Below are positions 29,972-39,547 of a stretch of DNA of 64,000 nucleotides, piece after piece. Location of the stretch: the NCBI GenBank assembly GCA_942491465.1, contig CALOBA010000002.1, positions 88,174-152,173 of the forward strand. The letters run 5' to 3'. The stretch comes from CALOBA01 sp942491465 (lineage in GTDB: Bacteria; Pseudomonadota; Gammaproteobacteria; Chromatiales; Chromatiaceae). The notes below the pieces were generated by a model, which was not told the DNA's origin, did not search any database, and saw only the letters and a list, made by a program, of their open reading frames with translations. The translations under genes were made by a program, and so were the position numbers. The stretch's first letter is position 1; the number at the start of each line of letters is the position of its first letter.

Positions 29972-32965
29972 ATGACCCGCACCCTAATGGCACCCGGCCC
30001 CAGCTTGGCCCCACTGCTGGCGCTGGCGTTGACGCTGGCGGCACCGGTATGCGCCACCGCGACCGAGGCCACGAGCCCGCCGCAGGCCGCCGACGGGCCA
30101 CCGGCTGCGCAGTCCGCCGAGCCCTCCGTCGAGCAGCTCGCCGCCTGGCTCGCCACCGCACGGGCGCTGAAGGCCGAGCAACCGGCCCTGTTCGACGGCG
30201 CCGAGGGCGTGCTGGCCACCCTGGTGCTGCCGGATGGCCAAGGCGTCCCCGCCGGCATCCGGCCCGGCGACGTGCTGATCCGCTATGGCGAGACGCCGCT
30301 GGACGGCGCGCGGCAGCTTGTCGGCCTGACCGGCGAGACCCCCGCCGAGCAGACCGTCACGCTGCGCTGGCTGCGCCCGGGGTCGCCGAATGCTGCCGTC
30401 GGCGCGCAGGGGCTTGAAGCCCGCATCCGGGGCGGGCGCATCGGGGTCGGCATCCGGGACCTGGCGGAGACGCCCGAGGCCCGCATGCAGGCCCTGCTTG
30501 ATGCGGGAAACAACGCCTGGCAGCGCGCCGACTCCGCGCTTGCGCGTCGACAACTCGATGCCGGCGTGGAACTGGCCGAAGCCCATGGAGACCTGAACTG
30601 GCAGGGCAGGTTCGCGATCGCTATCGGTGCGCTGCTCAACCATCAGGGCGCCTATGAGCAGGCGTTGCGCCAGGTCAACCGAGCCCTGGAAATTGCGCGG
30701 ACGCGGCATGATCGCAGCATGGAGCGGGTTGCGCTGACAAACCTGGGTGCCTTGCACACCAAGCTTGGCCGCTACCAGGAGGCGTTGGAATGCCTGCGCG
30801 CCGCATTGGCCATAGCGCGCGAGATTGGCGACCGCGCGGGCGAAGGGAATCTGCTCACGAATCTCGCAAGTCTCCAGGTCTTGGTTGGCGACTACGATAC
30901 GGCTATCAGCAACTATTCGGGGGCGCTGGCCATATACCGCGAAACCGCAGATCGGCAGGGCGAGAGCGCCGCGCTGAGAGGACTGGCCGCAGCGCATGCA
31001 AGCCTCGGCCGACACGAGGATGCCTTGCGCTCATACGAGGCTTTGTTGGCTCTTGTCCGCTATATCGGAGATCGTTTCGCGGAAGCTGAGGTCTTGAACA
31101 ATATCGGTGTTGTCTACTGGAACCTCAGCGACCATCAATCCGCGCTGGATACCCTGTCGTCGGCCTTGGAAATCCGGCGCGAAATCGCCGATCTCCCCGG
31201 TCAGGGCCAGACGCTCGCGAACATGGGGAACGTTCACAACAGCCTTCGCCGTCATGACAAGGCCCTGGATATACACGAACAGGCCCTTGCCATCTTCCAA
31301 CGCATCCACGATCGTCGGAGCGAAGGCGTTGTGGTTGGAAACATCGGCCTGGCGTATGCCGACGCCGGTCGGACTAAAGAGGCGCTCGCTCACTATGTGA
31401 AGGCCCTCGATATTCATCGGGAGATTGGCGACCGGTCCGGAGAAGCGAGAAGCCTTCTCAATCTTGCCGAGCTGTATCTGGAGAAATCAGAGTATCAACA
31501 AGCGCAGCAATTGTTGACAGAAAGTCTGACCACGCAGGCAGATCTCGCCGAGCTGGAGATCGTCTGGCGCATCTGGGACGGATTTCGCAGATTGTTTACC
31601 GCCGTCGGATCGATCAGGCCGGCGATTGTCTCTGGCAAGCGTGCCGTCAATACCATACAGGCCATGCGCGCAATGAGCAGCGGGCTGGAGAAGCACTTGA
31701 AGCGCTCCTTTTTGCAAGACAAAGATCAGGTCTACCGGCGTCTGGCCGATCTCCTGATTGCAGAGGGCCGCATCCCCGAGGCGGAGCAGGTGCTGGCGAT
31801 GCTGAAGGAAGAAGAGCTGTTCGAGTTCATCCGCCGCGACGCCGCCCGCGACGTCAAGCAGAGCCGGGCCGACTACACCCCGGCCGAGGCGGCCTGGAAC
31901 GCCCGCTACGACGCCGTCGCCGCGGACCTCGCGGCGCTCGGCGGCGAATACCGCCAGCTCAAGCAGAACCGCGCCCGCACGCCGGCCGAGGACGCCCGCC
32001 GCGCCGAGGTCAAGCAACAGCTCAAGGCCGGCCAGCAGGCCGTCACCGAACTGATCGCGGCGCTGGAGACCGAGTTCGCCGGGCAGACCCCCGCCGACGC
32101 CACCCGCCTCGCCGCGCAGGCGTTGCGGGAGCTGCGCCTCCAGCAGGCCCGGCTGCGGGAGATGGGCCAGGGCGCGGTGATCCTGAGCACCGTCATGGGC
32201 GATGAGCGCGCCGAGCGCTGGCAGGTGGCCGGCCTCGGCGTCAGCGAAGGCCACCCGCCGTTCACGCCCCTGCCGGCGGTGCCGGCGGAGCTGGAGGGCA
32301 TCGTCAAGCGAGACAGCGCGGACCCCGATGGCGTCATCCCGGGCCAGGTGCACCTGGACCAGGCCTTCGACGCCGCGCGCCTGGCCTCGGTGCTGGAGGA
32401 CAAGGACGCCTACCCGGTGCTGCACATCGCCAGCCACTTCGCGCTGAATCCCGGCAACAACCTGGACAGCTACCTGCTGCTCGGCGACGGCAGCCGGCTG
32501 ACCATCGCCGACATCGACGCCGACCCGGACTACGCCCTGTTCGGCATCGACCTGCTGGCGCTCTCCGCCTGCGACACCGCCGTCGGCGCCGGCATCGAAC
32601 GCGCCTCCGCCGGCGCCGAGATCGAGTCCTTCGGCGCCCTGGCGCAGCTGCGCGGCGCCCGCGGCGTGCTTGCCACGCTGTGGTCCGTGGACGACGCCAG
32701 CACCGGCGCGCTGATGCAGGACCTCTACGGCCAGCGCGCCGAGGACGACCGGCTGTCCAAGGCCGAGGCCCTACGCCAGGCGCAGCTCGCGTTGATCGAG
32801 GGCCGGATCAGGCCGGAACAGGCGCAGACGGGGAACCCGGCGGACTGCACCCATGTGCGCAGACCGTTCCATCTCGGCGGCGGCGAGGCAGGCGCCGGCG
32901 CCACCTGCCGCTGGACGCATCCGTACCACTGGGCGCCCTTTGTATTGATGGGGAACTGGTTGTAA
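29972..32965 (+). CDS. PDZ-TPR-CHAT protein 2 (uninterrupted copy)
   Basis: 997 residues from ATG 29972. Signal segment (residues ~10-30), PDZ-like domain (~70-150, GIRPGDVLIRYGETPLDG), about ten TPRs (~165-590) that are more diverged than in copy 1, a helical region, then CHAT. The catalytic pair is likely His822 (LHIASHF) and Cys867 (LALSACDTA). The C-terminus HPYHWAPFVLMGNWL is complete. Compared with copy 1, about 130 residues are missing in frame: copy 1's stretch with LLVHLDGKLRYIPFAALHDG is replaced by GAVILSTVMGDERAERW. Activity may therefore be altered. Probably periplasmic. Confidence 0.85.
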   Translation: MTRTLMAPGPSLAPLLALALTLAAPVCATATEATSPPQAADGPPAAQSAEPSVEQLAAWLATARALKAEQPALFDGAEGVLATLVLPDGQGVPAGIRPGDVLIRYGETPLDGARQLVGLTGETPAEQTVTLRWLRPGSPNAAVGAQGLEARIRGGRIGVGIRDLAETPEARMQALLDAGNNAWQRADSALARRQLDAGVELAEAHGDLNWQGRFAIAIGALLNHQGAYEQALRQVNRALEIARTRHDRSMERVALTNLGALHTKLGRYQEALECLRAALAIAREIGDRAGEGNLLTNLASLQVLVGDYDTAISNYSGALAIYRETADRQGESAALRGLAAAHASLGRHEDALRSYEALLALVRYIGDRFAEAEVLNNIGVVYWNLSDHQSALDTLSSALEIRREIADLPGQGQTLANMGNVHNSLRRHDKALDIHEQALAIFQRIHDRRSEGVVVGNIGLAYADAGRTKEALAHYVKALDIHREIGDRSGEARSLLNLAELYLEKSEYQQAQQLLTESLTTQADLAELEIVWRIWDGFRRLFTAVGSIRPAIVSGKRAVNTIQAMRAMSSGLEKHLKRSFLQDKDQVYRRLADLLIAEGRIPEAEQVLAMLKEEELFEFIRRDAARDVKQSRADYTPAEAAWNARYDAVAADLAALGGEYRQLKQNRARTPAEDARRAEVKQQLKAGQQAVTELIAALETEFAGQTPADATRLAAQALRELRLQQARLREMGQGAVILSTVMGDERAERWQVAGLGVSEGHPPFTPLPAVPAELEGIVKRDSADPDGVIPGQVHLDQAFDAARLASVLEDKDAYPVLHIASHFALNPGNNLDSYLLLGDGSRLTIADIDADPDYALFGIDLLALSACDTAVGAGIERASAGAEIESFGALAQLRGARGVLATLWSVDDASTGALMQDLYGQRAEDDRLSKAEALRQAQLALIEGRIRPEQAQTGNPADCTHVRRPFHLGGGEAGAGATCRWTHPYHWAPFVLMGNWL

Positions 32966-32966
32966 G

Positions 32967-33818
32967 TCAGCGCAACACGGCCTGGATGCTGTCCTCGGTC
33001 AGCACCCGGTCGGTCCAGTCCTTGAGCTGTTGCAGCCCGGCGGCCTGGATGCGCTCACGGTCGGCGGCGGCCAGCTCACCAAACTTGCGCTCCAACAGCC
33101 GGACCAAGGTATTGCGCGCATAGTTGACCTCGCCTTGCTCCAAACCTTGGCTCAGCCCGGCCTCGTGGCCCAGGGAGTAGGACGGCAACTCTTCGAGGGA
33201 AACGGTCAGCATCTTTTCTTCCTCGCGAATGGTCGCGACAAGGTCGCGGTTGGTGGAGAGGATCTCCAGCATGCCCAGGTACTCACGGAAGCGGCGCGGC
33301 GAGTGGTGCGTCAGGGCCTGCAGCCGGGTGAGGATCTCGCGCACCACGGCACGGGGCTCGCGGCCCCGGAAGTCGCATAGCACGGCCAGCACCAGCGCAT
33401 CCGGCGTACCCTGATCCATCAGCACCCGGCAGTCCACGGCGTGCATGTCCACCAGGGCGTAGTCGTAGTCGAGCCGCCAGTCCCGGACGCCGTCTCCCAT
33501 GCTGAGCGCCGCCTTGCCGATATAGACCAGATACTGGCGCACACTTCTCCCGGGCCAGGCGAGCATCAGGTCCGTGCGATAGCGCAGCATGCGCAGCGGC
33601 ATGCGCCGATCATTGTCGTTCTGGATCTCGATATGGAGCAGGAACTCCTCGTCCCCCGCGCGGGCCAGCACCACCAGATCGGCGCGCCGATCCTCGACGC
33701 GCTGCTGTTCGGTGTCTAGGACCTCCAGCGCCTCGATCTCGACATGGAACAGATAGCGCGCCAGGTCCACGACGATGCGCTTGAGCAGATCCTTGGAAAC
33801 GGTGTCTTTGCCGGCCAT
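32967..33818 (-). CDS. Rpn/YhgA-like PD-(D/E)xK family protein (DUF4351 type)
   Basis: 283 residues. N-terminal RRADLVVLARAGDEEFLLHIEIQNDNDRRMPLRMLRYRTDL is the D-x(n)-ExQ nuclease core of the Rpn/PDDEXK_2 group. The middle (LVYIGKAALSM, YDYALVDM) is typical too. The C-terminal half is helical with LLERKFGELAAADRERIQAAGLQQLKDWTDRVLTEDSIQAVL, like DUF4351. Its stop is one base from the CHAT stop, convergent. These proteins are often multicopy and linked with recombination or defence. Confidence 0.85.
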   Translation of the reverse strand: MAGKDTVSKDLLKRIVVDLARYLFHVEIEALEVLDTEQQRVEDRRADLVVLARAGDEEFLLHIEIQNDNDRRMPLRMLRYRTDLMLAWPGRSVRQYLVYIGKAALSMGDGVRDWRLDYDYALVDMHAVDCRVLMDQGTPDALVLAVLCDFRGREPRAVVREILTRLQALTHHSPRRFREYLGMLEILSTNRDLVATIREEEKMLTVSLEELPSYSLGHEAGLSQGLEQGEVNYARNTLVRLLERKFGELAAADRERIQAAGLQQLKDWTDRVLTEDSIQAVLR

Positions 33819-34239
33819 GGCCGAAGTCTATCATCCATCCGCCGGATATCCCGGCTGCGCCGCGTGGGGCGGCGGGCGTTGCGGCTGCGGCGGTTTCTCA
33901 ATCCCTTTTGCCTGCACGGTTGGCCCCCGAGCCCTGAGGGCCCTCGTTGGCGATCTGCGGCCTCGTTGACCGCGCCGGACCACCGAGCGCCTTTGGTGCC
34001 GATAGGGACGGGCCAGGTCCGCGAGCGCATCGCGGCGAGGATGCCGGCCGACTCGCGATAGGCAGGACAACCTGAGTGCTGATCGTTGCGCCGCTCCAGC
34101 GGGCTCTTCTGGACGCGACGCGCCCGACCGTTTGTCCGTCGGCGGGCAATACTTTCACAATCTCAGAGCCTCGGCACGAGATGGAAACGACAACGATCGC
34201 GAACGGCATCGGGACGTTCGCAGTGATGCACTAGGCCGT
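33819..34239. other. Intergenic region without gene
   Basis: About 420 bp between the Rpn-like gene and the REP pair that precedes the CHAT-only remnant. I see no homologous coding sequence. It may be residual DNA from a deleted TPR part. Confidence 0.4.
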
Positions 34240-34334
34240 TGTGGGAGCGGCCTGTGGCCGCGATCGCGACGATTGGGCGAGCCCGCAGCGCCGGCCCCGC
34301 CCCCGCCGTCGCGATTGCAAATCGCTCCCACAGG
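34240..34334. repeat. REP-like inverted pair (GTGGGAGCG family)
   Basis: TTGTGGGAGCGGCCTGTGGC at the left and GATTGCAAATCGCTCCCACA at the right face each other over about 50 bp. It replaces the N-terminal part of the following CHAT gene. Confidence 0.75.
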
Positions 34335-34345
34335 CCCCGCTATGC

Positions 34346-35549
34346 CGGCACCGCCGTATTAACCGTCATCCTCACCACCCCCGACACCCAGGTCGCGCGC
34401 CAGTCCCAGACCGGCCGGGCTGGGCTCAACCGCCTCATCGGCGACTTCCGCCAGGCCCTGACCGACCGCACCAGCGACCCGCTGCCGCTCGCCAAGCGGC
34501 TGCACGCCATCCTCATCGGCCCCATCGCCGCCGACCTGGCCCAAGCCGAGGCCGGCACCCTGATGTGGTCCCTGGACGCGGCGCTTCGCTACATCCCGCT
34601 GGCCGCCCTGCACGACGGCGCGCACTGGCTCATCGAGGACCACCCGCTGGTGCTCTACACCCTGGCCGCCCGCGAGCACTTAAGGATCGATTCAAAAACA
34701 AGTGGTACAGACGCCCGCTCGCTGAGCCTTTGTATTGGCCGTTTCGTCGTTGCGTCTGCACCACTTGTTTCTGAACCTTGACTAAGCGACGACAGCGATC
34801 CCGCCTGGCGCGTCGCCGGGCTCGGCGTCAGCCGCGCCCACGACACCGAATGGGGCCATTTCGATGCGCTGAGCGCCGTGCCCGCCGAGCTCGACGGCAT
34901 CGTCATCCGCGACGCCGACGAGCCCGACGGCGTCATCGCCGGCGAGGTCCATCTGGATGATGCCTTCGACAAGGCCCGGCTCAAGGCCATGATCCGCGCG
35001 CGCCTGCCGGTGCTGCACATCGCCAGCCACTTCAAGCTCAACCCCGGCGACAACAGCGCCTCGTTCCTGCTGCTCGGCGACGGCCAGGCCCTGCCCCTGG
35101 CCGACCTCGAGGCCAAGGCCGCCTACCGGCTGCACCACGTCGACCAGCTCACGCTCTCGGCCTGCGACACCGCCATGGGCAACCCCAACCGCAGCGGCAG
35201 CGGCGCCGAGGTCGAGCGCTTCGGCGCCCTGGCCCAGAAGCGCGGCGCCAAGGGCGTGCTCGCCACCCTCTGGCCGGTGGCAGACAGAAGCACCGGCACC
35301 CTGATGCAGACCCTCTACCGGCTGCACGGCGCCGACCCCAGCCTGACCAAGGCCGAGGCCCTGCGCCAGGCCCAGCTGGCGCTGCTCCAGGGCGAGGCGG
35401 GGGAGGGCGATTGCGGCGGCGCCCGCCGACCGCTGTGGCTCGGCGACGACGTCGCGACGAGCGCCGAAGGCGAAGCGCCGGCCGATGCCTGCGGCTGGAC
35501 GCATCCCTATCACCGGGCGCCCTTTGTGCTGATGGGGAATTGGCTGTAG
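34346..35549 (+). pseudogene. CHAT-domain remnant split by a MITE
   Basis: Only the CHAT domain remains, with no signal, PDZ or TPR part: LTVILTTPDTQVARQ, LMWSLDAALRYIPLAALHDGAHWLIEDHPLVLYTLAAREHL, [MITE], SDDSDPAWRVAGLGVS, HIASHFKLNPGD (His), LTLSACDTAMG (Cys), GAKGVLATLWPV, HPYHRAPFVLMGNWL. Removing the MITE and one TAAG exactly restores AREHL-SDDSD in frame. The inserted element adds stop codons. This is the best evidence for recent transposition in the window. Confidence 0.85.
34685..34782 (-). mobile_element. MITE copy 2, inserted in the CHAT gene, TAAG target duplication
   Basis: 98 bp, flanked by TAAG at 34681-34684 and 34783-34786. Terminal inverted repeats contain AAACAAGTGGT(G/A)CAGACGC. 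Opposite orientation to the 21.6 kb copy. Too short to encode a transposase. Confidence 0.9.
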
Positions 35550-35607
35550 CGCCGCGATGCCCTCGACCTCGTGCCGCTGCGCCCAAATGATACAAACAAG
35601 CTTCCTT

Positions 35608-35721
<114 letters not shown>

Positions 35722-35762
35722 CAGCGCTGATTCGGGAAACTTGAGCGCAGCGGCACTAGCCG

Positions 35763-35836
35763 CTGTGGGAGCGGCCTCCGGCCGCGATCGCCGCGTCGGA
35801 GTGCCCGGAAGGCGGATGCGCTGGGCTTATCCGCCC
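35763..35836. repeat. REP-like palindromes
   Basis: TGTGGGAGCGGCCTCCGGCC (GTGGGAGCG family, single) followed by GGCGGATGCGCTGGGCTTATCCGCC, a near-perfect palindrome of a second family. Confidence 0.65.
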
Positions 35837-35973
35837 TACGCTGTTCACCTTGTTTCCGACTCGTTCCCACGTCAATGGCGCGACAGGCGCGGGACATGGA
35901 AACGACAACTACGGCTTGTCGGTCCGTCCTCTTTCCACAAACCGGACTGGCATCGATTGCGGAGGTAGACATC

Positions 35974-37517
35974 GTGGTTTCAAGTATCGGTCGAGCTGAA
36001 GACCCCGTTCGGCGCAGGCGGCTGCTGGCCGCACTGGTCCTGATCGGCATGGCGTTGCTTGCATCGGCGGCGCTCGGCGCCGCATCGGGCGCCCGACATG
36101 CGCTGCTGATCAGCATCTCGGACTACAGCGGGAGCGGTTTCGACGATCTGCCCGGTGCGGCCCGCGACATCGAGCTGGTGTCGGCGGTGTTGACCTCGCG
36201 CTTGGGCTTCGTGCCCGGGGAGATCCGCATCCTGCGCAACCGGGCCGCCACCCATCGCGGCATCGAGCGTGCGTTCGCCGAGTTGGCGGCCTCCGTCGCC
36301 CCCGGCGACACGGTCTTCATCCACTACTCGGGCCACGGCTCCCTGGTGCGGGACCTCAACGACGACGAGCCGACCGGCGAGGATCAGACCCTGGTGCCGT
36401 TCGGCGCGCGATGGGAGGCGAGCGAGGGGATCGACCGCTTCGACATCCTCGACGACGAGCTCAACGGCTGGCTTGGCCGCATCAGCGACCGGCTCGGTCC
36501 GTCCGGGCAGCTGGTGATGGTGAGCGATGCGTGCCACGCCGCCACCAATACCCGCGGCCCCGCGCCGCTGGTCTCCCGCGCGCTTCCCGCGGCGGTGCAG
36601 GAGTCGCATCCGCGGGCGCGGGGGCCCCGCCGATCGGCATGCGCTGACCAATTTGGTGGAGATCGCCGCGGCGGACGTCCACGAGCAGGCGTTCGAGGTA
36701 CCGATCGGACAACGGCGCGCCGGTGGGGCTGTTCACCTGGCATTGGGTCGCCGCCCTGGAGGGCGCCGCGGCGGACGCGACCTGGCGCGGTGCGTTCGAG
36801 CGCGCGGCACTCGGTCTCTCGACGCTGATGTCGGCGGTGCAGCACCCGCGGATCACCGGCGGCAACGCCGACCGGACCATCCTCGGCGGCGAGCTGCGGC
36901 TGCGTCGGGGTGTCAGGGTGGTCCGGGCCGACGAGGATGGCCTGACCCTCGATGCCGGGCTGCTGGCCGGGGTGAGTGTCGGCAGCCTCTACAGCTCGAT
37001 CGACCCCGAGGACGACGCCCGCGTGCGGATCACCGACGTGGACGATACCCAAAGCCGTGGCCGGGTCGAGCGCGGACGGGTGGGTGTCGGCGGCGTCCTC
37101 ACCGAGTTGGAGCACGCCTACACCTCCGAGCCGGTGCGGCTGTTCCTTTGGACGCTGGATGACGCCGTGCCGTCCGGGCTGTTGCAACCGCTGCGGCTGC
37201 GCTTGGGCGAGCTGCAAGGCTTCACCTGGGTGCATGACCAAGCCCAAGCGGATCTCACGGTGTCCATCCTGCGACCGCGGCGCAGCGCCGGCGAGGCGCA
37301 ACCGGCCTTCACGGCGGGCGTTCGCGAGTCGATCCCGCAACTGGACGCCGTGGCTGCGCCGGAGGCCTGGATACTGGACCGCGGCGAGCGCCTGATCCAC
37401 CGGGATCTGATCGCGCGGCTGGGCGGTGGCGACGACGATCAGGTGCTGCGAAGACACCAATGGCAAAACAGGCACTTGGCTTTGCTTCAGAGCGGTCAAC
37501 TGCTCTTTCTAGGTTGA
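35974..37517 (+). pseudogene. Caspase-like (peptidase C14 p20) exported protein, frameshifted
   Basis: GTG 35974 with GGAGG 9 bp upstream. A signal anchor (LLAALVLIGMALLASAAL) leads into the p20 domain: HALLISISDYSGSGFDDLPGAARDIE, TVFIHYSGHGS (His121), LVMVSDACHA (Cys187). After about residue 210 the frame is lost near 36630, continues briefly in a second frame (ALTNLVEIAAADVHEQAFEVPIG) and shifts again near 36706 into NGAPVGLFTWHWVAAL and the remaining C-terminal domain. Two indels therefore disrupt an otherwise recognisable metacaspase-type gene next to the CHAT genes. Decay or sequence errors. Confidence 0.75.
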
Positions 37518-37659
37518 ACGCTCCCCCGCCCCCTCACGCTGCTCTTCAAGGCGGTTGTGTGCCAGAGGTGGAACCCTGGTCCGCAACTGGCACTGCCGAT
37601 CGCCGGCACGCAGGGCGCTGCGCCGGCGAGCGTCCGGATGCCGCACAAGCGCCGGTCGG

Positions 37660-38130
37660 CCCGCCGGCAGGCCTGCTGATCGTCGAGGACGACCGCGATA
37701 GCCTGATGCTGCTGGAGGCCCTGCTGCGGGACGACGGGTTCGTCATCCGCACCGCCGCGTCCGGTGGCGAAGGGCTTGAGCGCTGCCGGCAGCGCGCGCC
37801 GGACCTGATGCTGCTGGACATCGGCATACCACCGCCGGACGGCCTTGCCGTGCTCGGCGAGCTGAAGGCGGATGTCCGGCTGCGCCAGATCCCGGTGCTG
37901 CTGCTGACGGGCCGCGTCGACCCGGCCAGCAAGGCCCTGGCCTTCCGGCTCGGCGCCCACGACTACCTGACCAAGCCGGTCGAAGAGACGGAGCTGCGGT
38001 CGGCCTGAGCCAGCGGGCGCTCGCGCGGGGCTTCGCCACGCTGTTCGGCACCAGCATCCACGGCCACCTCCGCGAGGCCCGACTGCAGCGCGCGCGGCGG
38101 CTGTTGCTCGGCACCGACCTGCTGGTGAAG
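37660..38130 (+). pseudogene. Broken REC-AraC response regulator
   Basis: A complete receiver (GLLIVEDDRDSLMLLEALL, LMLLDIGIPPPDGLAVL, LLLTGRVDP, YLTKPVEETEL) runs into a stop at 38008. In another frame follows part of an AraC helix-turn-helix (LARGFATLFGTSIHGHLREARLQRARRLL). The linker and half of the AraC domain are missing. It is a relative of the intact regulator directly downstream on the other strand. Confidence 0.75.
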
Positions 38131-38313
38131 AGATGCTGGGTTTCGTTCCTCAACCGACTACGGGGATTGCTTGCCCAGTCTCTGGAGCTTTGTAACCAGA
38201 GAAAAAGCACGGTCCGTCGAGGTCTAGGCTAAAGGCGCCCCTTCGGTTACCGGTCAGCTCGGGACATCAATGCGGCGGATTGTAGGGCGGCGGGAGAACG
38301 CCGAGATTCGGGA
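38131..38313. other. Short intergenic region
   Basis: Between the broken and intact regulators. No gene or clear terminator seen. Confidence 0.3.
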
Positions 38314-39261
38314 TCAGTCAGTGACTGACCCCGCGCCGACCTGGTCGGCACTCAGGGCCGTCGGCGGCTGGCCGGCATGATGGCGCAACGCGGTAGGAGT
38401 CATGCCGTAGTGCTCCTTGATGGCGCGGCTCAGGTCGCCAGTGGAGCGAAAGCCGATCTCGGCGGCGATGGTCTTGATCGGCATGCAGGTCCGCTGCAGC
38501 AACTCGCGTGCCCGGAGCATCCGCAGTTCCCGGATATAGCCGAACACGGTGGTGCCGAACAGGGTGCGGAAACCCTTGGACAGCTTGGGCTGATTGGTGC
38601 CGACGGCAGCGGCGAGTTCTTGGAGGAGCGGCGGGTCGGCGAGCCGACTGCTGATCATCTGGCGGACCTCGAACAACCGGGCGACCTCTTGCCGCGGCAG
38701 GTCGTGCCGCTCAAGGTCGACGGTGCCTATCTGGTCGATGTCACCAAACTGGTCGCGATACTGGCGTACATGCGATTCCAGTGTGTCGAGCAGGCTCTGC
38801 TGGCGCAGGTGCAGGCTCAGGCGCGCGCACAGTTCCGACGTGGCAACCGGCTTGGTCAGGTAGTCACTGGCGCCCAGACCAAAGCCCTGGACCTTGCTGT
38901 GCACGTCGTCGCGCCCGGTCAACAGCAGCACCGGGATGGAGCGGGTCAGCTCAGTGGCCTTGAGTATCCGCAGTACCTGCATGCCGTCGATGTCCGGTAG
39001 TCCCAGGTCGAGCAGCACGGCATTGGGTCGGCTGCTGCGTGCCAGGTCCAAGGCCGCTTCGCCGGTCTCGGCGATGCTGACGCCAAAGCCATAGCCGCGC
39101 AGGTGGTCGATGTAGAGGTCACGGCCGTCGGCATCGTCTTCGACGATGAGCAGGTGGGCCGGCTCAGGCCCACTGCCCTGCTCCGGACTCAGGCAGACCA
39201 GCTCGTCGATACGCGGCTGCGTTGCCTGCTCATCAATGAGGGGATAGCTGAGTATGGTCAC
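38314..39261 (-). CDS. Response regulator with AraC-type DNA-binding domain
   Basis: 315 residues. Receiver: HLLIVEDDADGRDLYI (acidic pair), VLLDLGLPDIDGMQVL (phospho-Asp), LLLTGRDD, YLTKPVATSEL (Lys). Linker 165-215. C-terminal AraC/XylS domain with AAAVGTNQPKLSKGFRTLFGTTVFGYIRELRM and the second HTH IKTIAAEIGFRSTGDLSRAIKEHYGMTPTAL. No kinase gene is adjacent. Hybrid kinases at 11-17 kb are possible partners. It is followed downstream on its strand by its own broken relative in the opposite orientation. Confidence 0.9.
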   Translation of the reverse strand: MTILSYPLIDEQATQPRIDELVCLSPEQGSGPEPAHLLIVEDDADGRDLYIDHLRGYGFGVSIAETGEAALDLARSSRPNAVLLDLGLPDIDGMQVLRILKATELTRSIPVLLLTGRDDVHSKVQGFGLGASDYLTKPVATSELCARLSLHLRQQSLLDTLESHVRQYRDQFGDIDQIGTVDLERHDLPRQEVARLFEVRQMISSRLADPPLLQELAAAVGTNQPKLSKGFRTLFGTTVFGYIRELRMLRARELLQRTCMPIKTIAAEIGFRSTGDLSRAIKEHYGMTPTALRHHAGQPPTALSADQVGAGSVTD

Positions 39262-39547
39262 GTCGAAACACCTTAATCTTGTCGCCTGATCACATCTGCG
39301 CTGTCACCGCTGTGAATGGCGCGTCCGACGGCCGCTCAGGTGTTCTAACTCAGACGATTAGCGAGGCGACGCATCAAACCCACGAGCGCATCGCACTTGG
39401 GTTTTCGACCTGTTGGCGCCGGAAAATTTGACGCATCTGTAAGCTTTTGGCGCCAGCAAGCAATCTAGTGGGCGCTGATAAGCTCGCTTGGAGGTACAAA
39501 CATAGAGACTTCCGAGCTAGGGTGCAACCGGCTGCGCGAGCGATCTT
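39262..39547. other. Intergenic region
   Basis: About 285 bp between the 3' end of the SPFH operon and the regulator start. It is more AT-rich than its surroundings and probably carries the regulator promoter. No RNA or repeat seen. Confidence 0.4.

Noticed and set aside
23887..32965. Type III-E CRISPR Craspase (TPR-CHAT with gRAMP)
   Set aside because: The proteins carry signal peptides and PDZ domains, and no gRAMP/Cas7-11 gene or CRISPR array is present.
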